Shown here one piece after another: positions 16,199-23,807 of a DNA stretch of 54,361 nt. The notes beneath the pieces were generated by a model. That model ran no database searches. It was given only the letters and a program-made list of their open reading frames with translations, and was not told the origin of the DNA. Each line of letters begins with the position of its first letter. Within the stretch, counting starts at the first letter, position 1. A program made the position numbers and the translations under genes. Source of the DNA: Thermoplasmata archaeon (GTDB taxonomy: Archaea > Thermoplasmatota > Thermoplasmata > Lutacidiplasmatales > UBA184); NCBI GenBank assembly GCA_030037875.1, contig JASHPV010000183.1, positions 1-54,361 on the forward strand. The letters run 5' to 3'.

Positions 16199-17605
16199 CT
16201 AGAACTCCTCGAGCACCTTCTGGAAGCGGCGGCGCTCTTCGGGTACCTCGACCGGATATCGGCCCGTCAGGCAGCCGAGACAGAGGTTCTCCTCCGACAT
16301 CCCGATCGCCTCGACGAGGCCCGGCATCGAGAGGTAGTGGACGCTGTCCGCCCCGATCTGTTTCGCGATGCTCTCCTCGGTCCGGCCGGAGGCCACGAGC
16401 TCTCGCCGGTCCTTCATATCGATGCCGAAGTAGCAGGGAGCGGTGATCGGGGGACACCCGATTCGGACGTCCACGCGCGTGGCGCCGGCATGTCGGACCA
16501 TGGCGACGATTTCCTTGAGTGTCGTTCCGCGCACGATCGAGTCGTCCAGCAGCACGACGCGCTTTCCCTGGATGAGCCCGGGAACCGGGTGGAGCTTGAC
16601 CCGGACCTCTTCCTCCCGGCGCTTCTGGTCCGGCAGGATGAACGTCCGCTCGACGAACCGGTTCTTGATCAACGCTTCCACGTACGGGATGCCCGCGATG
16701 GCCGAGAAGCCCAGAGCCTGGGGTCGGGAGGAGTCTGGGACGGGGACGACCACGTCCGCTTCGGTCGGCCGCTCCCGGGCGAGGATCTCTCCGACCCGGC
16801 GGCGGACGTCGTAGACCAGCCGCCCCTCGACGACGGAATCCGGTCGGGAGAAGTATACCCACTCGAACATGCAGTGGGCGCGCTCGTTGGCCCCCGCATA
16901 GCGGGAGCTCCTGAGCGACGCTCCCTTCTCGATCACAAGCACTTCGCCGGGGGCGAGGTCGCGAACGAGCGCGCCGCCCATCAGCTCCAGCGCGACCGAT
17001 TCGCTCGCCACGGCGTACCCGCCGTCCAACGTTCCCAGTACCAGCGGCCGGATGCCCAGCGGGTCCCGGAAGGCGACCAGCTGACTGCCGACCAGCATGA
17101 CGACCGCGTAGCCGCCCACGAGCTCGCTCATCGATTTTCGGACCGCGGATTCGAGGTCCCGGGTCCGGCCGTACTCCAGCGCGATCAGCTGCGCCATGGC
17201 CTCGCTGTCGGCGCTGCCCAGGAATTCGACCCCCTGGGCGAGGAGTCGTCGGCGGAGGTTTTCGTGATTCACGATGTCGCCGTTGTGCGCGAGCGCGGCG
17301 TCCTCGTCGCGCAGGCGGAGGCTCAGCGGCTGGGCGTTCTCGATGTCGGACGTGCCCGTCGTGGAGTACCGAACATGGCCGATCCCGACCGGCCCGCGCA
17401 GCGACTCGAGGAGTTCCCGATTGAAGACGTCGTGGACCAGGCCCATCCCTTTTCGATGGTGCAAGGTGCCGTGCGAGGCGGTGGCGATGCCGGCGGACTC
17501 CTGTCCGCGGTGCTGAAGCGCGCGGAGCCCTCGGTAGAGGTAGGGTGCCGCTCCTTTACCGGAGAGCGATACCCCCACCACTCCACAGTGCTCATGCAGC
17601 GCCAT
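16199..17605 (-). CDS. purF: Amidophosphoribosyltransferase
   Basis: A 468-residue PurF, the first committed enzyme of purine synthesis: PRPP plus glutamine gives phosphoribosylamine. The N-terminal nucleophile Cys is residue 7 (MALHEHCGVVG), so a six-residue propeptide must be removed. Also seen are ALQHRGQES, GHVRYSTTG, AHNGDI, the PRPP loop VVLLDDSIVRGTT, and C-terminal CLGC consistent with the Fe-S-bearing form. The gene leads the PurF-Nop5-fibrillarin run; a CCTTAAGA about 50 bases upstream could be its TATA element. Confidence 0.98.
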   Translation of the reverse strand: MALHEHCGVVGVSLSGKGAAPYLYRGLRALQHRGQESAGIATASHGTLHHRKGMGLVHDVFNRELLESLRGPVGIGHVRYSTTGTSDIENAQPLSLRLRDEDAALAHNGDIVNHENLRRRLLAQGVEFLGSADSEAMAQLIALEYGRTRDLESAVRKSMSELVGGYAVVMLVGSQLVAFRDPLGIRPLVLGTLDGGYAVASESVALELMGGALVRDLAPGEVLVIEKGASLRSSRYAGANERAHCMFEWVYFSRPDSVVEGRLVYDVRRRVGEILARERPTEADVVVPVPDSSRPQALGFSAIAGIPYVEALIKNRFVERTFILPDQKRREEEVRVKLHPVPGLIQGKRVVLLDDSIVRGTTLKEIVAMVRHAGATRVDVRIGCPPITAPCYFGIDMKDRRELVASGRTEESIAKQIGADSVHYLSMPGLVEAIGMSEENLCLGCLTGRYPVEVPEERRRFQKVLEEF

Positions 17606-17691
17606 GGGCGAGGAAACAGGTGGCTCCGCCGGGGAGGACCCGGCGGAGGGTCTTAAGGCGAACGGCGGCCGGAGGTAACCTGACGGCTTCC

Positions 17692-18003
17692 TCAGCCGAA
17701 GAGAGCGGAGAGACCCTCGGCGGCTTCCTCTTCGGTGACGCCCTTCTCTTCCTTCTTCTCTTCTTTCTTCTCGCCCTTGCCCTCTTTCTTTTCCGCGGGG
17801 GCGGCGGCCGGCGCGGCGACGGCCACGGTCTCGGCCTTCTTCAGGACCTCGGCGATGTTCACGCCCTCGAGCGAGGCCAGGAGCGCCTTCACGCGGGCGG
17901 CGTCCGCGGAGATCCCAGCGGCCTTGAGGACCCCGTCGATTCCCTTCTCGTCGATCGGCTTGCCCGCGGCGTTGAGCAGCAGGGCGCTGTACACGTACTC
18001 CAT
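17692..18003 (-). CDS. rpl12: Ribosomal protein L12/P1 stalk protein
   Basis: A 103-residue acidic stalk protein. The N-terminal dimerisation domain ([18 protein letters not shown] onward) is followed by an Ala-rich then Lys/Glu-rich hinge and the canonical factor-binding tail [13 protein letters not shown]. It recruits elongation-factor GTPases. GAGGAGGAAG six bases before the ATG is a strong ribosome-binding site. It is the last gene of the L1-L10-L12 operon. Confidence 0.97.
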   Translation of the reverse strand: MEYVYSALLLNAAGKPIDEKGIDGVLKAAGISADAARVKALLASLEGVNIAEVLKKAETVAVAAPAAAPAEKKEGKGEKKEEKKEEKGVTEEEAAEGLSALFG

Positions 18004-18025
18004 CGTTCTTCCTCCTCTGGTTCCT

Positions 18026-18895
18026 CTATGATGCAGGGGTTCCTGTCAGGTCGTGAAGGGCCTTCGCCTCTCGGAAGGCCCGGGCAAGGATCTCGGGAAG
18101 GGTCGTGGCCGTGGGATACGCCGATTCGACCGCCAGCGCGATGGCCCCCCGGTAGGCCTTCGAGAGGAGAATTGGGATAGATTCCGGTGTAAAGTAGCCG
18201 ACCTCGACCGCGAGGGCCAGGGCACGGAGGTGGGCCCGCGCGAGTTCCGCCCGTTGCTGGGCCAGGTCGACGGCGAGTACGTTCGGGGCGTAGAAGGTCT
18301 CTCGCTCGACGGCAGCCCGAAGGTCGAGTCCGACCTCCAGCGGGAAGATGTTGAGCCGGGTCAGCAGGTTCGCTTTCTCGGCGGAGAGGACCTCCCCGGC
18401 CTTCGCAACGACGGAGTCCTTCTTGAGCACGACCTTGCCTTTTTCGATGGCGGCGGGGAACCCCGCGTGCTGCAGCTCCGCCACGATCGGGCCCGGTCGG
18501 AACGGCGTCTCCCCGCCGGGAACGAGGATGTCGTTCGGGGCGATGGACCCGCCGCGCGCGGGCGTCGGGGAGCGCGTCTGGACCAGTTCCTGGTAGAGGG
18601 AGAACGGGTTTCCATCCGCCGCGATGATTCCCGTTTGGTCCGTGACGTAGTCGAGGAGCGGCTGGAGGGACGGACGCTCCTTGGCCGCCTGCTCGAGCGC
18701 GTGGCGAATGGCACTGTTCGGAGCGACAACCAGTGGGTGGCCCCGTTCGAGCAGGTCCTTCCGCATTTTTTGCAACGCGGCGGCGGGAACACCCCGGATC
18801 CCCACGAGCGCAGTCACGGGATGGTCGAGGACCATCTTTTGGAGGCTCGCCACTCGAGCGATCTTCTCGGGCGGCACGGAAGCGCGGCCGGGCAT
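18026..18895 (-). CDS. rpl10: Ribosomal protein L10 (P0)
   Basis: A 289-residue stalk base protein. It shows the rRNA-binding N-domain ([36 protein letters not shown]), the archaeal insertion domain and a C-terminal helical spine. The ATG at 18895 is correct: GGAAGGAG lies five bases before it, whereas the open frame extends upstream into L1. The protein ends [11 protein letters not shown] and lacks the acidic LFG-type tail that many archaeal and eukaryotic P0 proteins share with P1, so the tail function may rest on L12 alone. It follows L1 by 13 bases. Confidence 0.95.
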   Translation of the reverse strand: MPGRASVPPEKIARVASLQKMVLDHPVTALVGIRGVPAAALQKMRKDLLERGHPLVVAPNSAIRHALEQAAKERPSLQPLLDYVTDQTGIIAADGNPFSLYQELVQTRSPTPARGGSIAPNDILVPGGETPFRPGPIVAELQHAGFPAAIEKGKVVLKKDSVVAKAGEVLSAEKANLLTRLNIFPLEVGLDLRAAVERETFYAPNVLAVDLAQQRAELARAHLRALALAVEVGYFTPESIPILLSKAYRGAIALAVESAYPTATTLPEILARAFREAKALHDLTGTPAS

Positions 18896-18908
18896 CGGTT
18901 CTCCTTCC

Positions 18909-19547
18909 TCACCAGAGCCGGATCGCGGGTCCCATCGTCGTCTTGACGTAGACCGACTCGATATTGTTGCGGCCCCGTTCCAACTTGCCGACGATGCGCT
19001 GGAGCAGAGCATCGATGTTCTGGGCCGTATCGGCCGGCGGCATGCTACGAGTGCCCACCGCGGCGTGGAGCGTCCGGTTGCCCTTGGACCGTACTCGAAT
19101 CGATCGCTTGAGCGCTTGGATGGCGTTCGAGGGGTCGCTGCCCGGTGGGAGGGGTCGAGGCATTTTGCCGCGCGGGCCCAGGACCACCCCGAGCCGCTTT
19201 CCGATCGTGGGCATCAAGGGAGCCTCGGCCAGAAAGAAGTCGATGTCTTCCACGAGCTTCTTGGCGGCTTTTTTGTTGGAGAACAGGTCGTCCATCTCGG
19301 CCGGAGAGATCGCCCGGTCCGCGACTCCGCGGACCCGCTGGAGCATTTCGGGACTGCCAAAGACCGCGACGCGGGTCGTCTTCCCTCGTCCCTTCGGGAG
19401 GGCGAGCTCCTCTTCAATCCGGTTCTTGGGAACTGAGAGGTCGAGGTCCTTGAGATTGATCGACAGATCGATGGTCTCCGGAAACTTCCGTTCCGGCGCC
19501 TTGGAGATAGCCTCGGTGACCACTTCCACCGCCGGACGATCCGCCAT
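18909..19547 (-). CDS. rpl1: Ribosomal protein L1
   Basis: A 212-residue L1, the mobile L1-stalk protein near the E site. Typical stretches are FPETIDLSINLKDLDL, MPTIGKRLGVVLGPRGKMP and the C-terminal IESVYVKTTMGPAIRL. Residues 1-65 and 155-212 form domain I and the middle domain II. GAGGAG precedes the ATG by five bases. L1 represses its own operon in several archaea by binding mRNA; no L1-site mimic was identified by eye in the short leader. No L11 gene lies upstream. Confidence 0.97.
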   Translation of the reverse strand: MADRPAVEVVTEAISKAPERKFPETIDLSINLKDLDLSVPKNRIEEELALPKGRGKTTRVAVFGSPEMLQRVRGVADRAISPAEMDDLFSNKKAAKKLVEDIDFFLAEAPLMPTIGKRLGVVLGPRGKMPRPLPPGSDPSNAIQALKRSIRVRSKGNRTLHAAVGTRSMPPADTAQNIDALLQRIVGKLERGRNNIESVYVKTTMGPAIRLW

Positions 19548-19588
19548 AATCTCCTCGTGGGATGCGGGGCCGCCGAGCAGGCCCCCCT

Positions 19589-19596
19589 AGATAAAG
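19589..19596 (-). promoter_or_regulatory. TATA-like box of the L1-L10-L12 operon
   Basis: Minus-strand CTTTATCT is centred about 46 bases upstream of the L1 ATG. A start site about 26 bases downstream would leave a leader of roughly 19 bases that contains the GAGGAG ribosome-binding site. Confidence 0.55.
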
Positions 19597-19640
19597 ACTT
19601 AGGTCGGCGCCCCCGAGAAACGAGGTCGAAGTCCTCGTCG

Positions 19641-21170
19641 CTACGGCTCGCCGCTCCGGACCGAGTCCTGGAACGCCCGCACACCGAACGGTCGACCGGT
19701 GACCTCCCGCACGCGCGGGATCCAGTCGTACCGGGCCCCCGGGGCCAACCAGTTCTCTACGAGCCACGGCCCCATAGCGGGATTGGGCCAGAGAGGACGG
19801 CCAACCTGCTCCGTGAAGGCGCGAACCAGCTGCTTGCGGAACAGGAGAGACAGCAGGTAACTTTGGCCGTACACCGGATGGGTGATGTAGGGCGTCTGGA
19901 TGAAGGACCTCGGCGCGTATCGCCCGAAACCGAACAGCGTGCGAAGGTACGAGGTCGCGCTCCGAGTGGGGTCCCCGTCCGGGTCGCGATAGAGGTCCAG
20001 TTCAGTCCGGACCCAGCTGGCCATCATTGCGGCGCGCACTAAGTGCTCGAGCGAGCGACCCTTGCGGAATCTTCGAACGGAACGGGAGTCCACTCCGCGT
20101 CGGCCCTGCAGCCATCGAGGGGCCATCGAGACCTCTTCGAAGAGGTCCCCAATCCCTTCCACAAATCCCGAGAAGCCCACATCCGGGGACCGGAGGAGGT
20201 ACCCCGGCTGATGGACGGAGGCGAAGTGGACCGCATGACCAAATTCATGGAAGGCGACCAGGTACCGTTCCCATCCGCCTTTCGGCGGAATAACGATTCG
20301 GACGTCCGTTGGGATCCGAATCGCGAAGGTCAGTCCTCCGAACGGAATGTCGTGCATCGTAACGGCGATCGGTAGCCGCGAGATCGGCAAGCCCCATCGT
20401 CGGAGGGCCGACCGAATGGCAGGCACCATTGCGGAGCCCGGAAACGACCGGTACGGGAGGGCCGCTCGTCGCTCCTGCGCGAAGCGCAGGTCCCAGGGGA
20501 ACCAGGTCGCTTCACCGGAGTGTACGAGGAAGTCGTCCCGAATCTTCCGAATCTCCCGCGCGATTGGGCGGAGCGCTTCGTCGCACAGATTCCGAAGGGC
20601 CGCGACAGTCAGGCCCTCGAAGTTGAGCCGCAGCTCGGGATAACTGGGAAAGCCAAGCGCACGAGCCCGCGCGTTCCGGGCCTGCGTGAGCCTCCGAAGG
20701 TCGGGGCCAAGACGATTCCACAATTCGTCCTCTGCGCGGTACGCTTCTTCGCGGGCGGCACGTCGGGGATTCGTGCGCAGCTCGTCCCGGATCCGTGCGC
20801 GGTCCACGCGCCGACCCTGGAACCTCGGGCGGAACCCGACAACGCGTCGTTCTAGGCGGAGTCGAAGTTGCACCACACTGGGATGCTGTTCGGAGGCTGC
20901 GTCGAGATAGAGCCGGTCCAGCAACACCAAGCGCCGGGCGAGCGCGCCATCGGTATCGGCCAGCCGCTGGGCCCTCCGGACCCACCGGTGGATCGCCGGG
21001 TCTCCGAGAAATCGGGCCCGTGCGCTGATCCAACGTTCCGATTCGGCATGCGCTCGACCCGCGTACAGTCTCCACGTCGCCAGGGAGATTGTGTGGTCGA
21101 ACGTCGCGATTCGCCGTTCGAGCCGGCGCAGAGTGGCTTCGACGGAATGGGCCGAGTCCGGAGCCTCCAG
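19641..21170 (-). CDS. M3-like zinc metallopeptidase, non-standard start
   Basis: A gluzincin peptidase with the zinc motif HEFGHAVH and a downstream GFVEGIGDLFEE that can supply the third ligand, resembling families M3/M2. The first ATG/GTG/TTG is a TTG at 20930, which would give 429 residues. The frame stays open to 21242, and its translation (TWRLYAGRAHAESERW, ARARFLGDPAIHRWVRRAQ) looks like genuine helical peptidase sequence. The start given here, CTG at 21170 (509 residues), is an inference: no ATG, GTG or TTG occurs in frame between 20931 and 21242. A lost start codon or sequence error is the alternative. There is no signal peptide, so it is probably cytosolic. Confidence 0.78.
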   Translation of the reverse strand: MEAPDSAHSVEATLRRLERRIATFDHTISLATWRLYAGRAHAESERWISARARFLGDPAIHRWVRRAQRLADTDGALARRLVLLDRLYLDAASEQHPSVVQLRLRLERRVVGFRPRFQGRRVDRARIRDELRTNPRRAAREEAYRAEDELWNRLGPDLRRLTQARNARARALGFPSYPELRLNFEGLTVAALRNLCDEALRPIAREIRKIRDDFLVHSGEATWFPWDLRFAQERRAALPYRSFPGSAMVPAIRSALRRWGLPISRLPIAVTMHDIPFGGLTFAIRIPTDVRIVIPPKGGWERYLVAFHEFGHAVHFASVHQPGYLLRSPDVGFSGFVEGIGDLFEEVSMAPRWLQGRRGVDSRSVRRFRKGRSLEHLVRAAMMASWVRTELDLYRDPDGDPTRSATSYLRTLFGFGRYAPRSFIQTPYITHPVYGQSYLLSLLFRKQLVRAFTEQVGRPLWPNPAMGPWLVENWLAPGARYDWIPRVREVTGRPFGVRAFQDSVRSGEP

Positions 21171-21247
21171 CGTCGGCGGGATGAGCGCCGGATGCGCGGG
21201 GAGCCTAAGGATTTCGCGGCGAAGAAATCCGCTTTGGTTAGCCTAAT

Positions 21248-21257
21248 CCTATATAGG
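21248..21257. promoter_or_regulatory. Palindromic TATA box between M3-like peptidase and L44e
   Basis: CCTATATAGG is a perfect 10-bp palindrome centred 27 bases before the L44e ATG at 21280. Being symmetric, it could also drive the divergent peptidase gene, with a start near 21225. Confidence 0.65.
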
Positions 21258-21279
21258 CACCCTACTTCCCCGCGCCCCG

Positions 21280-21564
21280 ATGCACTACCCTAAGGTCATC
21301 TCGACCTACTGTCCTCGGTGCCACAAGCACACCCCGCACGACGTCGAGAAAGGAAAGAAGAAGCCGGCGTCCGAGCTCAAGTGGGGCCAACGGCGGTTCC
21401 GACGCGCCACCGGCGGTTACGGCGGGTTTCCCCGGCCGAAGCCCGAGGGGCGCGCCAAGGCCGTCCGGCGGGTCCTTCTGAGGTTCCGTTGCAAGCAGTG
21501 CAAGTACATCGTCCAGCCCGTCGGCTGGCGGGCTAGCACGTTCGAGCTGACCGAGGCGGAGTGA
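21280..21564 (+). CDS. rpl44e: Ribosomal protein L44e
   Basis: A 94-residue zinc-ribbon protein of the large subunit E-site region. Two CxxC knuckles are seen (YCPRCHKHTPHDVEKGKKK and RCKQCKYI), plus the family GGYGGFPRPKPE loop. It is the first gene of the conserved L44e-S27e-aIF2alpha-Nop10 cluster. The ATG is 27 bases from the TATA centre, so it is probably leaderless. The GTG of S27e overlaps its stop. Confidence 0.98.
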   Translation: MHYPKVISTYCPRCHKHTPHDVEKGKKKPASELKWGQRRFRRATGGYGGFPRPKPEGRAKAVRRVLLRFRCKQCKYIVQPVGWRASTFELTEAE

Positions 21565-21749
21565 GTGCTCGTTCCATGACTGCCGCTCCGTTCTGGGTCG
21601 TCAAGTGTCCAGACTGCTCGGGAGAGCAGACGATCTTCAGCCGCCCCGCCACGACGGTCAACTGCGTGGTCTGCGGCGCCACGTTGGCCACTCCGACCGG
21701 CGGCAAGGCGCAACTTCGCGGAACGTTCGTTCGACCGGCATCGGCCTAG
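21561..21749 (+). CDS. rps27e: Ribosomal protein S27e
   Basis: A 62-residue small-subunit zinc-ribbon protein: VKCPDCSGEQTIFSRPATTV, then CVVCGATLATPTGGKA. The GTG at 21561 overlaps the L44e TGA (GTGA); an internal ATG at 21576 would still leave the whole ribbon. Four cysteines form one zinc site. It is translationally coupled within the L44e operon. Confidence 0.97.
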   Translation: MSARSMTAAPFWVVKCPDCSGEQTIFSRPATTVNCVVCGATLATPTGGKAQLRGTFVRPASA

Positions 21750-21767
21750 GTGGGGAGGCGCTTCGCT

Positions 21768-22544
21768 GTGCCACTCCGGGGAGAATTCCCCGAAGACGGG
21801 GAACTGGTCGTCGCCACCGTGACGCAGATCCGAGACTTCGGCGCGTTCGTCACGCTGGATGAGTACGCGAACCGGGAGGCCTTCATCCACCTCTCCGAGG
21901 TCGCCACGGGGTGGGTCAAATACATCCGAGACCACATCCGAGAGCGCCAGAAGATCGTGGGTCGAGTCCTCCATATCGACACGGCCAAGGGGCAGATCGA
22001 CCTCTCCCTCAAGCGGATCAACGAGCACCAGCGCCGCGAGAAGATTCAGAGTTGGAAGAATGAGCAGCGCGCGCAGCGATTGCTCGCCATAGTCGCGAAA
22101 GCGCTCAGGATCGAGGTCGACGCCACCTATGCCTCGTTCGCGGAGAAGCTGGTCGAGGACCAAGGAAGTCTGTTTCACGCTTTCGAGGTGGCCTCGGCCG
22201 AGCCAAAGAAATTCGCCGCGCAGTACGGAAAGGCGGCCTGGGTGTCGGCCTTCCTGAAGGTGGCCGAGGAGAATCTGACTCCGCCCCACGTGACGATCCG
22301 TGGAACCCTCGAGATCTCCTCCGCCGCGCCGGAGGGCGTGAAGGACGTCCGGACCGCGCTGCGCGCCGCCGAGGAGGTGGACCCGGAGTCGGTCACGGTC
22401 CAATACGTCGGCGCCCCGCGATACCGGCTACAGGTCACCGGGACCCAGTACAAGCAAGTGGAGGAGGTCCTCAAGAAGGCCACCGAAGCCGCCCTCGCGA
22501 AGATCGCCAAGACCGGCGGGCATGGGAGCTTCGTCCGGGCATGA
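21768..22544 (+). CDS. eif2a: Translation initiation factor aIF2 alpha
   Basis: The alpha subunit of aIF2, which helps deliver initiator tRNA. An N-terminal S1 domain (PEDGELVVATVTQIRDFGAF, FIHLSEVATGWV, LSLKRINEHQRR) is followed by a helical domain and a C-terminal alpha/beta domain ending in the TGTQYKQVEEVL helix. The GTG at 21768 has GGGGAGG nine bases upstream, so it is preferred to the in-frame GTG at 21750 that directly follows the S27e stop. The Nop10 ATG overlaps its TGA. Confidence 0.97.
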   Translation: MPLRGEFPEDGELVVATVTQIRDFGAFVTLDEYANREAFIHLSEVATGWVKYIRDHIRERQKIVGRVLHIDTAKGQIDLSLKRINEHQRREKIQSWKNEQRAQRLLAIVAKALRIEVDATYASFAEKLVEDQGSLFHAFEVASAEPKKFAAQYGKAAWVSAFLKVAEENLTPPHVTIRGTLEISSAAPEGVKDVRTALRAAEEVDPESVTVQYVGAPRYRLQVTGTQYKQVEEVLKKATEAALAKIAKTGGHGSFVRA

Positions 22545-22708
22545 CCGATTCCCTTCTCCGGGTATGTCGGACCTGCGGGCGATACACCCTGTCGATGACA
22601 TGCCCGGTCGACCACGCCGAGACCCGCACCCCGCACCCCGCCCGCTTTTCTCCTCAGGACCGTTGGGGGAAATACCGCCGCGCCTTGCAGACCGGGCCGG
22701 CATCGTAG
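22541..22708 (+). CDS. nop10: Nop10, H/ACA RNP subunit with altered zinc site
   Basis: A 55-residue protein with the full Nop10 plan: CRTCGRYTL, then CPVDH, then HPARFSPQDRWGKYRR. It stabilises the Cbf5 pseudouridine synthase complex. The zinc ribbon normally has two CxxC pairs. The first is present (Cys9, Cys12), but in the second only Cys21 is kept and the last ligand is Asp24, with His25 next to it. Zinc may be bound through Asp/His or lost. The ATG overlaps the aIF2alpha stop (ATGA). Confidence 0.95.
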   Translation: MTDSLLRVCRTCGRYTLSMTCPVDHAETRTPHPARFSPQDRWGKYRRALQTGPAS

Positions 22709-22741
22709 GACGCGGCGCGCCAAAGGAAGCAGAAGAGGATC

Positions 22742-23269
22742 ATGATGGCCACTGGGATGCATCGAATCAAGGTCGTGAACGAGATCAGCGACCTCGTACC
22801 GGTCCTGCGCGCCGTCGACACGCCGCTCAAGCTCAAACTGCTCCAACGCCTGTCCGAAACGTGGCTCACCCCCGAGGATGTGCAGCGCGAGTTCGGGAAG
22901 GAGGGGCTGAAGGTCCTCACCCTCTTCGAGAAGCTCAAGCTGGTCGACACCCGGTGGGTGGCCCGCGAGGGGCGCAAGACGCCGGACAAGAGCTACCACA
23001 CCTACTACGGGACCATCAACATCAACACCACGGCGCCGCTGACGGAGGTCTCCGAGATCCTCGCGATCGCCAGCATGGACGACAAGGAGTACGCCAAGCT
23101 GGAGCAGAAGATCTACGACGCGGTCGGCGAGGGGGGCATGTTCTTCTCGGACATCGCCGAACAGCTCGGCATGTCGCCGACGCGGCTCAAGGGACTCGTG
23201 AAGCGATCGGACAAGCTCGAGTACCGGGGGCATCGGATCGAGCGGTTCCATGCCCGCGCCACGCCGTAA
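22742..23269 (+). CDS. ArsR-like winged-helix transcriptional regulator
   Basis: A 175-residue DNA-binding protein. The N-terminal half (LVPVLRAVDTPLKLKLLQRL, EDVQREFGKEGLKVLTLFEK) is a winged helix of the ArsR-like type. A second HTH-like segment is seen at the C-terminus (FFSDIAEQLGMSPTRLKGLV). There is no cysteine-rich metal site. It sits within the translation/RNP operon, 33 bases after Nop10, and its last 20 bases overlap the Trm56 start. Its target is unknown; autoregulation of the operon is possible. Confidence 0.8.
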   Translation: MMATGMHRIKVVNEISDLVPVLRAVDTPLKLKLLQRLSETWLTPEDVQREFGKEGLKVLTLFEKLKLVDTRWVAREGRKTPDKSYHTYYGTININTTAPLTEVSEILAIASMDDKEYAKLEQKIYDAVGEGGMFFSDIAEQLGMSPTRLKGLVKRSDKLEYRGHRIERFHARATP

Positions 23270-23807
23270 ACGACGTCGACCGGACGTCGCGGTGCTCCGG
23301 GTCGGCCATCGTCCGGGACGCGACCCCCGGCTCACCACCCACCTGGCCCTGGCGGCCCGGGCGCTCGGGGCGTCCCGGCTCTTCTTGCATCCTCCGGACC
23401 CCGAGCTCGCGGACCGTATCGCAGCGGTCGCTCGACGCTGGGGCGGCACGTTTGGCGTGCTCGGCGTATCGTCCTGGAAGCCGGTGCTCTCCGAATATCG
23501 AGGGGGCGTGGTGCACCTGACGATGTACGGCGAAGCCCTGACGAGCGTGCTCCCTCGGATACGGCGCGCGCCCCGGCTGCTCGTTGTGGTTGGGGGCGCG
23601 AAGGTGCCCGCCGCGCTCTTCGAGGACGCGGACTACAACCTGGCGATCGGATCCCAGCCCCACAGCGAGGTGGCGGCACTGGCGGTGTTCCTTCATCGGC
23701 TGCTCGGAGACACCCCCCCGTCTCGCTTCCGAGGTGGCGAGCAGCGCATCATCCCTCAACGCCGAGGCAAGCGCGTGCTGGCGGTCCGGGGGAGGAACCC
23801 CGGATGA
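23250..23807 (+). CDS. trm56: tRNA (cytidine(56)-2'-O)-methyltransferase
   Basis: A 185-residue SPOUT methyltransferase that adds the archaea-specific Cm56 in the tRNA T-loop. Family motifs are VLRVGHRPGRDPRLTTHLAL at the N-terminus, VHLTMYGEAL, and the knot region VVVGGAKVP, ADYNLAIGSQPHSEVAALAVFL. It is coupled to the preceding regulator and overlaps mevalonate kinase by four bases (ATGA). The T-loop it should modify is interrupted by an intron in the tRNA-Glu gene at 47396, so splicing should come before modification or tolerate it. Confidence 0.95.
   Translation: MPAPRRKRRRPDVAVLRVGHRPGRDPRLTTHLALAARALGASRLFLHPPDPELADRIAAVARRWGGTFGVLGVSSWKPVLSEYRGGVVHLTMYGEALTSVLPRIRRAPRLLVVVGGAKVPAALFEDADYNLAIGSQPHSEVAALAVFLHRLLGDTPPSRFRGGEQRIIPQRRGKRVLAVRGRNPG

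Noticed and set aside
15333-16862. Long 509-codon frame on the minus strand across Nop5 and PurF
   Set aside because: It is a shadow of the two real genes in another frame; its translation is Arg/Gly/Pro-rich without motifs, as expected in GC-rich DNA.
22175-23449. 424-codon minus-strand frame opposite aIF2alpha, Nop10, the HTH protein and Trm56
   Set aside because: The sense strand holds four recognisable genes; the antisense translation has no family features.
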